A stretch of 64,000 bases of DNA from JALZVT01 sp039029135 (GTDB lineage: Bacteria > Pseudomonadota > Gammaproteobacteria > Pseudomonadales > Azotimanducaceae): positions 1 through 64,000 of the forward strand of contig JBCCGT010000017.1 in NCBI GenBank assembly GCA_039029135.1, written 5' to 3'. This document shows, piece after piece, positions 1 to 8,655 of the stretch. Both the position numbers and the translations under genes were made by a program. Each line of letters begins with the position of its first letter. Positions within the stretch are counted from its first letter, which is position 1. A model generated the notes under the pieces. It saw nothing but the letters and a program-made list of their open reading frames with translations, had not been told where the DNA came from and did not search any database.

Positions 1-165
1 ACCTCTACTGATGCGGAGTGCTCCTGCGGCTGGGCGAGTCGATCCCCTACAGACGGACCGGGCTTAGCGCGCCTAGTGTGGAGGTACAGGGGTTGTGCAG
101 CGGAGTTCGTCATTGCTGGCCAAGCAGCCGCGCCGCCGGCAGCAACGCCGGCTATCAATTCGCGC

Positions 166-723
166 GTGATTGCCGTGCGATCGTTGCGGGCCTTGGCCTT
201 GCTGGTGGGCCTGTTCCTGGTGCTCGCCGCCTTCCAAGCCGGGCGCGCGCGACTGGAACACGCGCTGCAGCGGCTGCCGGAACCGCCCGGTCCGCGTAGC
301 TGGCTGCTGCTGACCGTCGACGGCGACGCCGCGGGGCACGCTCGTCGAGCGGAGGCCGTGGCGGCGGCGCTGTTTGCCAGCGTGGGCGTGGCGCCGCTCG
401 CGGCGTTCGATGCAGACATACGCTTGCCGCCGGGCTATGAACTCGTTGTCATCGGCGGGGTGCTAGACGACGCGCGGCGACGCACCCTCGCGGCGCGCGA
501 GGCGCGTGAAAGGGCACTCGCGCACACGCGTGGCACCGGCTTACGACAGCCGTTGTTCTACACTTCTGACGACGGCTGTGCGACGGGCGATGCGGCTGGC
601 GGTGTGCCCTTAGTCGCGCCGCCGCACGCGCGCTGCGAGCCGCTGCGGGCTCTGTTGCAGCGGCGCTTCGCCGCGCGCGATGCACGATCTACGGGGTCGG
701 CGCGGCACGCACGCGACCGCTGA
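166..723 (+). CDS. hypothetical membrane-anchored protein
   Basis: Product not recognised. The frame is open from an ATG at 76, but the hydrophobic helix (about residues 5-22) follows directly after a GTG at 166, which is the more natural start for a 185-residue protein. The helix is followed by an Ala/Arg-rich soluble part with an LLLTVDGD-like beta strand near residue 45 and a VVIGGVL strand near residue 95, and a low-complexity Arg/Ala tail. This suggests a single-pass inner-membrane anchor with a small alpha/beta domain outside. An overlapping antisense frame is open too, so coding status is not certain. It lies 91 bp before the next plus-strand gene. Confidence 0.42.
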   Translation: MIAVRSLRALALLVGLFLVLAAFQAGRARLEHALQRLPEPPGPRSWLLLTVDGDAAGHARRAEAVAAALFASVGVAPLAAFDADIRLPPGYELVVIGGVLDDARRRTLAAREARERALAHTRGTGLRQPLFYTSDDGCATGDAAGGVPLVAPPHARCEPLRALLQRRFAARDARSTGSARHARDR

Positions 724-814
724 TTCGACGCCGGGCGTCGAGGCTTTGACCCGCGCCGCGCAGCTTGGCTAGCATCCGGTTGCCGATCCACTCAACGCTC
801 ACCAGGAGACATGA

Positions 815-1312
815 ATGAGCACCGATATCACGGAACAGGAACTCGCTGACGCTCGCAAGATCTGGGGCGATGCCCTTGTCGCCATCTCAACCGCGTACGA
901 CGAGCAAGGCATCGAGGCCGCGACGGAATTGGCCAACGGCGCGCTAGACGCCGCCTACGGCTACAACCTGGGTCCAGTGCTGTTCAAGCCAACCCTCGCC
1001 AGCGGCGAGCAGACGTTTCGCCCAACGCGGGAAGGTGCGCTGTCCTATTTCGTGGGCCACAACGACCAGTATCCGCTCGACGGGGGCTTTGGGCTGAAAA
1101 GCTGGCGCCAGGTCGTTTCCGAGTCGTCGGCCAGCTTTATCCAGGGCGACGTGGCGATGTGGATGGGCTGGGTCACGTTTACCGACAAGGACGGCAACGT
1201 CACCAAGGTCGACAAGAGCTGGGGCTACAAGAAGGACGCCGAGGGCACGCTGCGCATTGTGTTGCACCACTCTTCCCTGCCGTTCGTGCCCGAAGACGCG
1301 GGCACTGCCTAA
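815..1312 (+). CDS. NTF2-like/SnoaL-fold hypothetical protein
   Basis: A 165-residue soluble protein with no signal peptide. Starts are possible at two overlapping ATGs (811 and 815); only 815 gives this frame, and AGGAGA at 804-809 is well placed for it. The pattern of an N-terminal helix pair (residues 5-45), a central strand-rich part with FTDKDGNVTKVDKSWGY, and a C-terminal LHHSSLP motif matches proteins annotated as NTF2-like (SnoaL or CaMKII-association fold), sometimes mislabelled phosphoribosyl-AMP cyclohydrolase. Substrate and role are unknown. It is convergent with the downstream amidohydrolase gene, and a perfect 16 bp palindrome (1335-1350) lies between the two stop regions. Confidence 0.7.
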   Translation: MSTDITEQELADARKIWGDALVAISTAYDEQGIEAATELANGALDAAYGYNLGPVLFKPTLASGEQTFRPTREGALSYFVGHNDQYPLDGGFGLKSWRQVVSESSASFIQGDVAMWMGWVTFTDKDGNVTKVDKSWGYKKDAEGTLRIVLHHSSLPFVPEDAGTA

Positions 1313-1334
1313 GCCTCTGCGGGATTGCGCCTCG

Positions 1335-1350
1335 CCTGAGCGCGCTCAGG
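1335..1350. terminator. 16 bp palindrome between convergent genes
   Basis: CCTGAGCGCGCTCAGG is a perfect palindrome between the stop at 1312 and the minus-strand stop at 1346-1348, which it overlaps. It has no T-tract, so it is at best a weak hairpin shared by both convergent transcripts. Confidence 0.3.
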
Positions 1351-3163
1351 GAGCGCGCGCGTAGCGAACCTTGCCGCCCAGAATCGTGTAGTCGATCTGG
1401 GTGGTGAGGATCTCTTCGACGGGAATCGTCATGATGTCCGCTGACAGCACGACCAGATCGGCGAGCTTGCCGGGGGTGATGCTGCCTTTCAGGTGTTCCT
1501 CGAACGCGGCATAGGCATTGTTGATGGTGTAACTCGCGAGCGCCTCCTCGCGGGTGAGCACGTTGCGCGGATAGAACACTTCGCCGTTTTTCATGATTCG
1601 CGTGACGCTGGCGTGGAACGACGCCAGCGCATCGATCGGCTCTACCGGCACGTCGGTGCCGTTGCCTAGCGTGGCGCCGGTGCGGATCAGATCTCGCCAC
1701 GGATAGGAGGTGATGCCGGTGCGCTCCTCGCCTAGGCGGGCCGCTATCCAGGGCCCGTCGCTGGTGCAGTGGATGCCCTGCATGGCCGCGATCACGCCGA
1801 GGCTGCCAAAGCGCGGCACGTCATCTGGGTGAACGTGCTGGGCGTGTTCGATGCGCCAGCGCAGGTCCTTGCCCGATACCTCTGCGGCCTGCCAGGCTCG
1901 TTCATACAAATCCAGCGTCTCGCGATTCGCGCGCGTTCCGATGGCGTGCGTGTTCACCTGATAGCCGTTGGCGATCGCGATCTCTGCAGTCCGCTCGATC
2001 TCGGCGACGGGCTCGAGCACCAGGCCGATGCTGGCGGGCAGATCCTCGTAGGGATCCAGCAGCCAGGCGCCGTGTGCGCCCAGCGCGCCGTCGATCTGCC
2101 GCTTGATCGACCGCACGGTCAGATAGTCGTCACCGTCGGCGACTCGCTTCACCTCGGCGAGCTTCGCGGCCATGTCGTCGTTGCTCTCGCCGCGCACCAT
2201 CACGTAGAGGCGGATCGGCAGCGCGCCCTCATCTTCGAGGTTGCCGAGAAACTCGATCGTCTCGAAGCTGGCGCCCGCATCGTGGAACGAGGTGACGCCG
2301 TGGCGCAGCGCTTCCTGGCCGGCCAGGCGTACCCGATCGCGGTTTACTCGCTCGATCTCCTCGGGATCTCTGCGGGCCTCCACCTCGGCCACCACGGCCG
2401 CGACCAGGTCCTCCGCCTTTTCCCGCAGCAGCCCGGTCGGATTGCCCGCGGCGTCGCGAACGATCGTGCCGCCGAAAGGGTCGACCGTGCTTGCGTCGAT
2501 GCCGGCGGCGGCCAGCGCGGCGCGATTGACGAAGGCGGCGTGGCCGCTGGCGTGTCCGAGCAGCACCGGATTGGCTTCCGAGATCGCGCTCAGCGTGTCG
2601 TGTGTCGGGACGCCCTCGACCGCCCCCTCGGGCACGGCGCTCCACTTCTCCTGGTGCCAGCCGCGGCCGAGGATCCACTCGCCCTCTGCGGCGCTATCCG
2701 CGGCGCGGGCAACCTGCGTGACGATATCTGACCAGGATTCGGCGGTGGACAAGTCCAGTATCTGTTTCGCACGGCCGAGGCTCATGAAGTGGCCGTGGCC
2801 CTCGATAAAGCCGGGCGTGACCAGCCGGCCGTCGAGTTCGATCACCTCCGTATCCGCGCCGATGTACGGCTCGATCTGTTCGTCGCTGCCCGCGGCGAGG
2901 ATGGTCGCACCACGTACGGCGACGGCCGCGACGCGACCGAGCTTGGCATCAACCGTCTCGATCAATCCGCCGCGCAGCACGAGGTCGGCGGTTTCGCGGG
3001 CCTCGGCCGGCGCAGCCGCAGCGGGCGCGCTGGTCGCCGTGGGCGCCGGGGTGTCGCCGCGTTCGTCGCTGCAGGCGGCGAGTCCGAGTACGGCGCAGCC
3101 CAGCGCCAGCAGCAGCGCTCGCAGGTCCGATCGAGTGGATCTGTTGGTGGATCTGAGAGACAT
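1346..3163 (-). CDS. YtcJ-like amidohydrolase (amidohydrolase family 3), lipoprotein
   Basis: A 605-residue metal-dependent hydrolase of the amidohydrolase-3 (YtcJ/N-acyl-D-amino-acid deacylase-like) family; the exact substrate is unknown. The N-terminus carries a lipoprotein signal with lipobox LAAC (Cys at about 31), so the enzyme should be tethered in the periplasm or outer membrane. The family features seen are an N-terminal beta-sandwich strand set, the metal-binding GFIEGHGHF motif near residue 120, a mid-protein QIDGALGAHGAW segment, RWRIEHAQHV, and the C-terminal GTDVPVEP motif with ITPGKLADLVVL. It is the first of four minus-strand exported-protein genes (1346-5946), which may act on related extracytoplasmic substrates. 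Confidence 0.88.
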   Translation of the reverse strand: MSLRSTNRSTRSDLRALLLALGCAVLGLAACSDERGDTPAPTATSAPAAAAPAEARETADLVLRGGLIETVDAKLGRVAAVAVRGATILAAGSDEQIEPYIGADTEVIELDGRLVTPGFIEGHGHFMSLGRAKQILDLSTAESWSDIVTQVARAADSAAEGEWILGRGWHQEKWSAVPEGAVEGVPTHDTLSAISEANPVLLGHASGHAAFVNRAALAAAGIDASTVDPFGGTIVRDAAGNPTGLLREKAEDLVAAVVAEVEARRDPEEIERVNRDRVRLAGQEALRHGVTSFHDAGASFETIEFLGNLEDEGALPIRLYVMVRGESNDDMAAKLAEVKRVADGDDYLTVRSIKRQIDGALGAHGAWLLDPYEDLPASIGLVLEPVAEIERTAEIAIANGYQVNTHAIGTRANRETLDLYERAWQAAEVSGKDLRWRIEHAQHVHPDDVPRFGSLGVIAAMQGIHCTSDGPWIAARLGEERTGITSYPWRDLIRTGATLGNGTDVPVEPIDALASFHASVTRIMKNGEVFYPRNVLTREEALASYTINNAYAAFEEHLKGSITPGKLADLVVLSADIMTIPVEEILTTQIDYTILGGKVRYARAP

Positions 3164-3288
3164 GGATGTAGCTGTGACCAGTGAAGCGCGATGGGCGTCA
3201 CTTTAACCGATGGGTGCGACGCAGTGGACCGACAGAAGACGGCCTGTCCGGCGCTGTCGAACGCGGCGGTGCGCCAGGGGGCGCCGAC

Positions 3289-3747
3289 TCAGTTGCGTTT
3301 GCGGCGAACCGGTTCGTTGGGGTCGCGGCCGTCGCGCGGCGCGCCGGTGCCGGACGAACCAAGGAACAGCTTGCGGCCGTCCTCGAAGGTGACGTCTCGG
3401 CCGTTCGCGCGATTGGACAGATCTTTGCTTTGATAGCCATCGACGACGATCACCGTGCCGGGCTGTAACGACGTCTTAGTGAAACCGCGTCTGATCAGCG
3501 TGTTTGGCGTGCCGCCCTCGACCATCCAGGCCTCTTTCTCACCGGCATCGTTGGTGTGCTCCAGGTGGATCCACGCGTGCGGATTAACCCACTCCACCTT
3601 GGTGACCGGACCCTTGAGCACCAGCGGCCGATTGGGATCGAACTCGGCGCCGAACGCGTGATGCGCGCGCGCGGTAGGCGCAGCCGCGACGGCGGCCAGC
3701 GCGCCGGCGGCGAAGGCGAATGCGAGGGGTCCAATGCGGCTGCTCAT
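3289..3747 (-). CDS. DUF6152 family exported protein
   Basis: A 152-residue protein with a cleavable signal peptide (Ala-rich h-region, cleavage near PTARA-HHAFG at about residue 28). The mature part has the DUF6152 hallmarks: HHAFGAEFD at the N-terminus, GPVTKVEWVNPHAWIHLE, and a late VIVVDGYQSKD segment followed by GRDVTF. The function of the family is unknown; it is a small periplasmic beta-rich protein. AGGAG lies 9 bases upstream of the ATG. Its neighbours are two long secreted proteins of the type usually found beside DUF6152 genes, so the three probably work together. Confidence 0.85.
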   Translation of the reverse strand: MSSRIGPLAFAFAAGALAAVAAAPTARAHHAFGAEFDPNRPLVLKGPVTKVEWVNPHAWIHLEHTNDAGEKEAWMVEGGTPNTLIRRGFTKTSLQPGTVIVVDGYQSKDLSNRANGRDVTFEDGRKLFLGSSGTGAPRDGRDPNEPVRRKRN

Positions 3748-3859
3748 GGGTCAGTACTCCTGTGGCTGCTGCGGCCCGGTCTGAAGGAGGGTTGCGCTGA
3801 TTGTACAACGTCGCGCGGCTCTCGGTCCGACGCGCCCGTTCTCTCCGGCTCTAGGCGAC

Positions 3860-4936
3860 TCAGGGCGCGGCGGCCTCCGCCTCCAGGCGGCGCGCGCCGC
3901 GGAGGATGTTGCCCAGCGCGTAGTTCGCCTCGTGACAGGCGTACTCATACACGCGATCCGTGCTGCTGGGCCAGGGGTACTCGCCGCCCCACGATCGCGT
4001 CCAGGTGTTCGGATCCGTCACCGTAAAGCGATACATCAGACCGCCTTCGGCACGCTTTTCGAAGCGTTCGATCACGCGCAGGGCGGTCGTCGCCCGCAGC
4101 GCGTTGTGATCCCGGAAATTGGTGGTCTCCACGACCAGTACATCGTCTTCGAACCAGCCGATCGAGTCGCCCATCAGCGAACGCTCCTCGGTGGGAGCGT
4201 GCTGCGCGTTCAGGCGAATGATGCGGGCGTCGTGGACCATCTCGTTCAGGATCATGATGTGATCCGGCGTCTGGACGATGCGCTTCAGATTGTTGTACAG
4301 CACCGGAAACATGGGCGGTCCCGACGTCGAGCCGAAGCCCAACAGGCAGCGCTCTGCGAGCGGACGCTGCTCCGGATTGTCGTAGGGACCCGGTCCGGGA
4401 TGCCACCAGGCCGTGCCGTCGTTGTCGCGAAAAGACGCGACCAGCTTGCGCCAGGCGGCTAAGCCCGCCGGCGTGAACTCGGGCCGCCGCCCGTTGGCGG
4501 GATCGGTAATGATCGAGGTGCGAAACTTGCCGTCGACTTCGATGACGCTATCGCCGTTGTCGATCCAGAACTGGTTGTAGCCGCCAACGTTGCCTGCGGC
4601 GCCTTCGGAGCCATCGCCGCCGGTGGGTGGTGCTTCGCGATTTGGATCCGAGGCGAGCGCGTCGGCGTCGGCCAGCGCCCGATCCGCCGCGATCAGTTGC
4701 TCGGCTTCGGCTTCGGTGAGAAACAGCTTGTCGCCGAACGCCCGCGGTCGCTGGACCGGCGTCAGCGTGGCGATGTTGTAGGTGCCGGAGAAGTCCGGCA
4801 CCGTTGCCGCGCTGCGCTGTTGGGGCGCGCTATCGCCGTCGGCGGCGCACGCCGCGAGCAGGACGCTCGGCAGCAGCACGCGGAGCGCGCCGGCCGAGAG
4901 CCGTTCTATGAAGCGGGGGCGTCGGCGGCGCTGCAT
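3860..4936 (-). CDS. secreted lipoprotein of unknown function (DUF6152-associated)
   Basis: 358 residues from the ATG at 4936, preferred over an upstream ATG because AAGGAGG (4943-4949 on the complement) sits just before it and it directly precedes a signal peptide with lipobox LLAAC. The mature protein begins with a PDFSGTYN motif and contains FGDKLFLTEAEAEQLI, WWHPGPGPYDNPEQRP, HIMILNEMVHDARIIRLN and a Trp-rich C-terminal half ending in YEYACHEANYALGNIL. It is a sequence relative of the next gene upstream: both have the ERF...RYEA/YRFT pattern and a late C..(E/N) motif. Function is unknown. Seen next to DUF6152 genes in other marine and soil Proteobacteria, from general knowledge. Confidence 0.82.
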   Translation of the reverse strand: MQRRRRPRFIERLSAGALRVLLPSVLLAACAADGDSAPQQRSAATVPDFSGTYNIATLTPVQRPRAFGDKLFLTEAEAEQLIAADRALADADALASDPNREAPPTGGDGSEGAAGNVGGYNQFWIDNGDSVIEVDGKFRTSIITDPANGRRPEFTPAGLAAWRKLVASFRDNDGTAWWHPGPGPYDNPEQRPLAERCLLGFGSTSGPPMFPVLYNNLKRIVQTPDHIMILNEMVHDARIIRLNAQHAPTEERSLMGDSIGWFEDDVLVVETTNFRDHNALRATTALRVIERFEKRAEGGLMYRFTVTDPNTWTRSWGGEYPWPSSTDRVYEYACHEANYALGNILRGARRLEAEAAAP

Positions 4937-5010
4937 GGCTGGCCTCCTTGTTCGTCTGCTGCCGGCGCGGCAGCGGCGTCTGTCTTGTCTATGCGTTGCA
5001 TGGCAGCCGT

Positions 5011-5946
5011 TCACCGTGGCAGTGGCTCGCGGCGAAACTCGCCGTACATGAGCTCTTCGACAAACTCGACGCAGCGAAACTCAAGCAATCGCGCGTCGGC
5101 CTCCATGCGCCTATACAGCGGCAGTTCGATGGTCCACGGCCGCGTGAACGTCTGCGGATCCTCGATGCGCGCCTCGTAGCGCAGATGATTCGGCCCCATA
5201 GGCGTGAAGCGCTCGGTGACGACCATGGCAGCGCTGTGGTGATTGCCGGCCCGATCGAACCAGGTTTGGTCGTTCTGCGCCGTCACCGTCACCACCAGCG
5301 TATCTCCCTCCCAGCGACCGACGCTCTGGCCCATCCACGAATCGATGGGCGCCTCGCCCGGATCCTCGAGGTAGATCTCCCGTACGGCACCGGCGTATTC
5401 GTACGCGACGAACAGGCTGTCTGCGCCCTGCAGGATCTGAAACGGGTAGGGCATGTAGGTCGACCGCGGTATGCCCGGGAGGTAGCAGGAGATCTCAGGG
5501 TCTCGCTGCAGCCAGTTCGCCCGGTTGTCCTGCTGGCGCGCCCGCGCGTCGGGCAGATAGGGCAACACGCCGTCGCGCACGATGCCGTGCCCGGCTGGCA
5601 CCGCGCCGACGGCGCCAAGATACAGGGTCTTGATGCTGGGCACGGGTCCGACGGGACCCGGGCGCTCGGCCAGCGAGCTGCGCGCCGCGTGTCGCTCGAT
5701 GTCGTAGTGCGCGCTGCTGAGCGCCTGCCAGATGCCGTTGAGGTCGGGATGCTCGCCCCCTGGACCACGCGGGGCGCGATACGCGTCTGCCGCAACGCCG
5801 GCGGCGTGTGCCAGCGCGGCGCCGAGCACGAGCGCCGCGAGTCCGCGCGAGATCGCGGCGCCGCGCGCGCTTTTTGTTCCGCGAGTTGTGCCCCGAACTG
5901 TGCCCGGAACGCTTACACGCCGAACCTGTGTCGGTGAATGCTGCAC
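5011..5946 (-). CDS. secreted protein of unknown function, paralogue of the neighbouring lipoprotein
   Basis: The frame is open further upstream into the neighbouring gene, but a GTG at 5946 preceded by GGGGGAGAG is the best start (311 residues). A hydrophobic Ala/Leu stretch near residue 35 is a probable signal peptide. The mature part has HPDLNGIWQAL, CYLPGIPRSTYMPYPFQILQ, SWMGQSVGRWEGDTLVVTVT, a TERFTPMGPNHLRYEA stretch and a C-terminal LEFRCVEFVEELMYGEF. These match the last two thirds of the downstream secreted lipoprotein, so the two probably arose by duplication. No catalytic motif is recognised. Confidence 0.8.
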   Translation of the reverse strand: MQHSPTQVRRVSVPGTVRGTTRGTKSARGAAISRGLAALVLGAALAHAAGVAADAYRAPRGPGGEHPDLNGIWQALSSAHYDIERHAARSSLAERPGPVGPVPSIKTLYLGAVGAVPAGHGIVRDGVLPYLPDARARQQDNRANWLQRDPEISCYLPGIPRSTYMPYPFQILQGADSLFVAYEYAGAVREIYLEDPGEAPIDSWMGQSVGRWEGDTLVVTVTAQNDQTWFDRAGNHHSAAMVVTERFTPMGPNHLRYEARIEDPQTFTRPWTIELPLYRRMEADARLLEFRCVEFVEELMYGEFRREPLPR

Positions 5947-6019
5947 CGCCGGCTCTCCCCCGATCTCTGCGATGGTGTACTGATGCTCGCGCGGCGTGCC
6001 GCGCAGCGTCAAGCGGGAC

Positions 6020-6997
6020 TTAGCCGCCTGTCGTCGGTGCTTCCAGAACGCCGTCGACGAACGCATCGAAATGACGCCAGAAAGCGTCCCGCAGCGAATC
6101 GACCTCGTGCAGGATCTCGTGTTCGCTGGTGGGGACTTCAGCCAGCGTCGCAGCATCGCAGTTCGCCGTGAAACGTCGCGCCGCTTTTGGTTCCACCAGC
6201 GTGTCCGCGCTCGGGTTGACGATCAGCAGCGGCGTGCGGATCTGTGCGCCCAGTTCTGTGCGCATCGACTGCGCCATCGATCGCGCGGCGACGCGAATCC
6301 AGTGATAGGTCACGGGATGGGTGATTAGCTGTTTGTCGGCGCGCAAATAGCCGCGCCAGCGTTCGATTCGGGCCGGATCGCTCGACAGCGGCTGGTGTGG
6401 TCCGTGTGGGTCGGTGTCCGTGGCAGTACCCGCGTAGCGCTCACCGAACCCGAGGGTGTCAGCCAGCCAGGCGACGGCGCGCGCCAGCGGCGTCGGCAAG
6501 CCCTTCAGGCCCTGCATCGGTGCGGTGACGGCCGCGGCCTTGAAGGGCAGGCGGTTGCGCTGCAGCGTGCGAATCAGCAGGTGGCCGCCCATCGAGTGGC
6601 CGAGGCCGATCAGGGGTGCGGCGAGATCACAGAATGCGACGATCTCCTCGACGTCATCCAGGTACTGATCGAAATCGAGCACCCAGCCGCGGCGCAGCGG
6701 ATGGGCGCGGGTAGACAGTCCCTGGCCGCGCCAATCGAAGCACACGACCGCGAAGCCGCGCTGCAGCAGATCGTCGATGACTTCCAGGTACTTTTCTATG
6801 AACTCGCTGTAACCCGGCATGATCAGGATGTGCGCGCGCGGTGACGCGTCGGCGGCAGGAAACCTCGCGATGCGCACGCGCGCCCCGTCGCGTAGGGTCA
6901 GAAAAGACGTCTGCCCGGCCGCGAGCCGCGGCGTGCGCGTGGCGTCGGCGTGGTCGGTAAGCTCGGCCGCTGGCGCCGCGTCGACGGCGCCGGTCAA
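6020..6997 (-). CDS. alpha/beta hydrolase, lysophospholipase/monoacylglycerol lipase type
   Basis: A 325-residue serine hydrolase of the PldB/monoglyceride-lipase group, with no signal peptide. The nucleophile elbow GHSMGG puts the catalytic Ser at residue 135. An oxyanion region FDWRGQGLS is at 88-96, the acidic residue is probably in NPSADTLVEP, and the His lies in TSEHEILHE near the C-terminus. The start overlaps the phoU stop (ATGA), so it is translationally coupled to the phosphate operon. A link between phosphate starvation and lipid turnover is plausible (phospholipid recycling), but that is inference from position. Confidence 0.85.
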   Translation of the reverse strand: MTGAVDAAPAAELTDHADATRTPRLAAGQTSFLTLRDGARVRIARFPAADASPRAHILIMPGYSEFIEKYLEVIDDLLQRGFAVVCFDWRGQGLSTRAHPLRRGWVLDFDQYLDDVEEIVAFCDLAAPLIGLGHSMGGHLLIRTLQRNRLPFKAAAVTAPMQGLKGLPTPLARAVAWLADTLGFGERYAGTATDTDPHGPHQPLSSDPARIERWRGYLRADKQLITHPVTYHWIRVAARSMAQSMRTELGAQIRTPLLIVNPSADTLVEPKAARRFTANCDAATLAEVPTSEHEILHEVDSLRDAFWRHFDAFVDGVLEAPTTGG

Positions 6998-7680
6998 GGC
7001 GCGTTCTGCTGCAGCTTGGGGTGTCGCACGTCGCGCCCCTCGACCTGGTAGACCACCGACTCGCAGATGTTCTTGGCATGATCCCCGGCGCGTTCCAGCG
7101 CGCGCGCGGCCCAGATCACGTTCAGCGGGTGCTCCAGCGTCTGTGGGTTGGAGCGCATGTGCTCGGTGTGATGGGCGACCAGCGCGCCGTAGTGCGCGTC
7201 TACTGCCTCGTCGGATTCGATCACCCGCACGGCGAGCTCCGCGTCCTGGCGCGCGAAGGCGTCGAGCGACTCGGCCAGCATGCTCTTGATCTCGTGGTGC
7301 AGATCCCTGAACTCTGCGTAGCGATCGGCGGGGGTACCCAGATCCGCGATTTTCAGCGCCATCTTAGCGATCCGATTCGCTTCGTCGCCGATGCGTTCCA
7401 GATCGGTGACCGATTTCAGCATGCCCAGAATCACGCGCAGGTCGCTGGCCGTCGGCTGGCGACGAGCGATGATCGTGGTGCACTGGTCGTCGAGCTCCAG
7501 CTCGAACTGATTGACGCGAGACTCCTGTTCGCGCACCGACAGCGCCAGGTCGCGATCGTGAGTCACCAGCGCGGTGCACGCGTTGTCCAACTGCCGCTCC
7601 ACGAGTCCGCCCATGCCCATCAGCGCCTGGTGGGCGGCGTTCAGCTCTGCGTCAAATTGTTCGGATATGTGCCGGTTCAT
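6994..7680 (-). CDS. phoU: phosphate signalling complex protein PhoU
   Basis: A 228-residue PhoU with two three-helix repeats. It begins MNRHISEQFDAELNAAHQALMGMGG and has the conserved metal-binding E/D patterns DRDLALSVREQE and LERIGDEANRIAKMA in the first repeat and ARALERAGDHAKNICESVVYQVEG in the second. It links Pst transporter activity to PhoR, holding PhoR in its off state when phosphate is plentiful. It lies 10 bp after pstB in the same operon and overlaps the next gene by four bases. Confidence 0.95.
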   Translation of the reverse strand: MNRHISEQFDAELNAAHQALMGMGGLVERQLDNACTALVTHDRDLALSVREQESRVNQFELELDDQCTTIIARRQPTASDLRVILGMLKSVTDLERIGDEANRIAKMALKIADLGTPADRYAEFRDLHHEIKSMLAESLDAFARQDAELAVRVIESDEAVDAHYGALVAHHTEHMRSNPQTLEHPLNVIWAARALERAGDHAKNICESVVYQVEGRDVRHPKLQQNAP

Positions 7681-7690
7681 GCCATCTGGC

Positions 7691-8497
7691 TCAGCCGTAG
7701 CGGCCGGTAATGTAATCTTCGGTCTGCTGGTTGCCGGGGTTGCGAAAGATCTTTACGGTCTCGTCAAACTCTATCAGCTGGCCAAGATACAGAAACGCCG
7801 TGTTGTCCGAGACCCGCGCGGCCTGCTGCATGTTGTGGGTCACGATGACGATGGAGTACTCGGTCTTTAGCTGGTTGATCAGCTCCTCGATCTTGAGGGT
7901 CGAGATCGGATCGAGCGACGACGCCGGCTCGTCGAGCAGCAGGACCGAAGGGCGAATGGCGATGGCGCGCGCGATTACCAGTCGCTGCTGTTGGCCGCCG
8001 GATAGCTCCAGCGCGGACACACGCAGTCGGTCTTTGACTTCGTCCCAAAGCGCCGCCGAGCGCAGCGCCCATTCGACCCGATCGGGAATATCTGCCTTGT
8101 CCACGTCGCCGTGAATGCGCAGCCCATAGGCCACGTTTTCGAACACGGTTTTGGGGAACGGGTTGGGGCGCTGGAACACGATTCCGACGCGCCGCCGCAA
8201 GTCGGTCAGGTCGACGCCGGGATCGTAGACCTCCGCGCCGTCGAGTTTGACGCTGCCGCTGGTGGTCACGCCCTCGATGAGCTCGTTCATGCGATTGAAG
8301 CTGCGCAGTAGCGTCGATTTGCCGCAACCCGAGGGGCCGATAAACGCCGTCACCTCGTTGCGCGGCACGTCCAGGCTGATGCCGTCCAGCGCGGTCACGT
8401 CGCCATAGGACACGCGCAGGTCGCGCACGGACAGGCTCACCGGGCGCGCCGCTTCGCTGGCGTCGATGTCTTTGGATTGTGCAACGGGTTCGGCCAA
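7691..8497 (-). CDS. pstB: phosphate ABC transporter ATP-binding protein PstB
   Basis: A 268-residue ATPase of the high-affinity phosphate importer. It has Walker A GPSGCGKST (about residue 53), the Q-loop in VGIVFQRPNPFPKTV with the NPFP motif diagnostic of PstB, signature LSGGQQQR, Walker B VLLLDEPASSLD and an H-loop VTHNMQQA. It is cytoplasmic and pairs with the PstC and PstA permeases encoded upstream. The 158 bp between pstA and pstB is the only sizeable gap in the operon. Confidence 0.96.
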   Translation of the reverse strand: MAEPVAQSKDIDASEAARPVSLSVRDLRVSYGDVTALDGISLDVPRNEVTAFIGPSGCGKSTLLRSFNRMNELIEGVTTSGSVKLDGAEVYDPGVDLTDLRRRVGIVFQRPNPFPKTVFENVAYGLRIHGDVDKADIPDRVEWALRSAALWDEVKDRLRVSALELSGGQQQRLVIARAIAIRPSVLLLDEPASSLDPISTLKIEELINQLKTEYSIVIVTHNMQQAARVSDNTAFLYLGQLIEFDETVKIFRNPGNQQTEDYITGRYG

Positions 8498-8655
8498 GGC
8501 TGTCAGTCACTCCGGCAGTTTGGTGGGCTGTTGGTGGTGCCGGCCGCGCGACGACCGGCGTGGCGCGCGGCGGACTGTTGTAAGGGGCGGACCGCTGTCC
8601 ATCACACAGTTCTTATACACGTGGATGGTCAAACGGATAGCCACGCCGATAGTCA

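Noticed and set aside
1769..3206. Long plus-strand frames of about 320 residues antisense to the amidohydrolase
   Set aside because: They mirror codon positions of a well-recognised gene in high-GC DNA and show no family motifs or ribosome sites.
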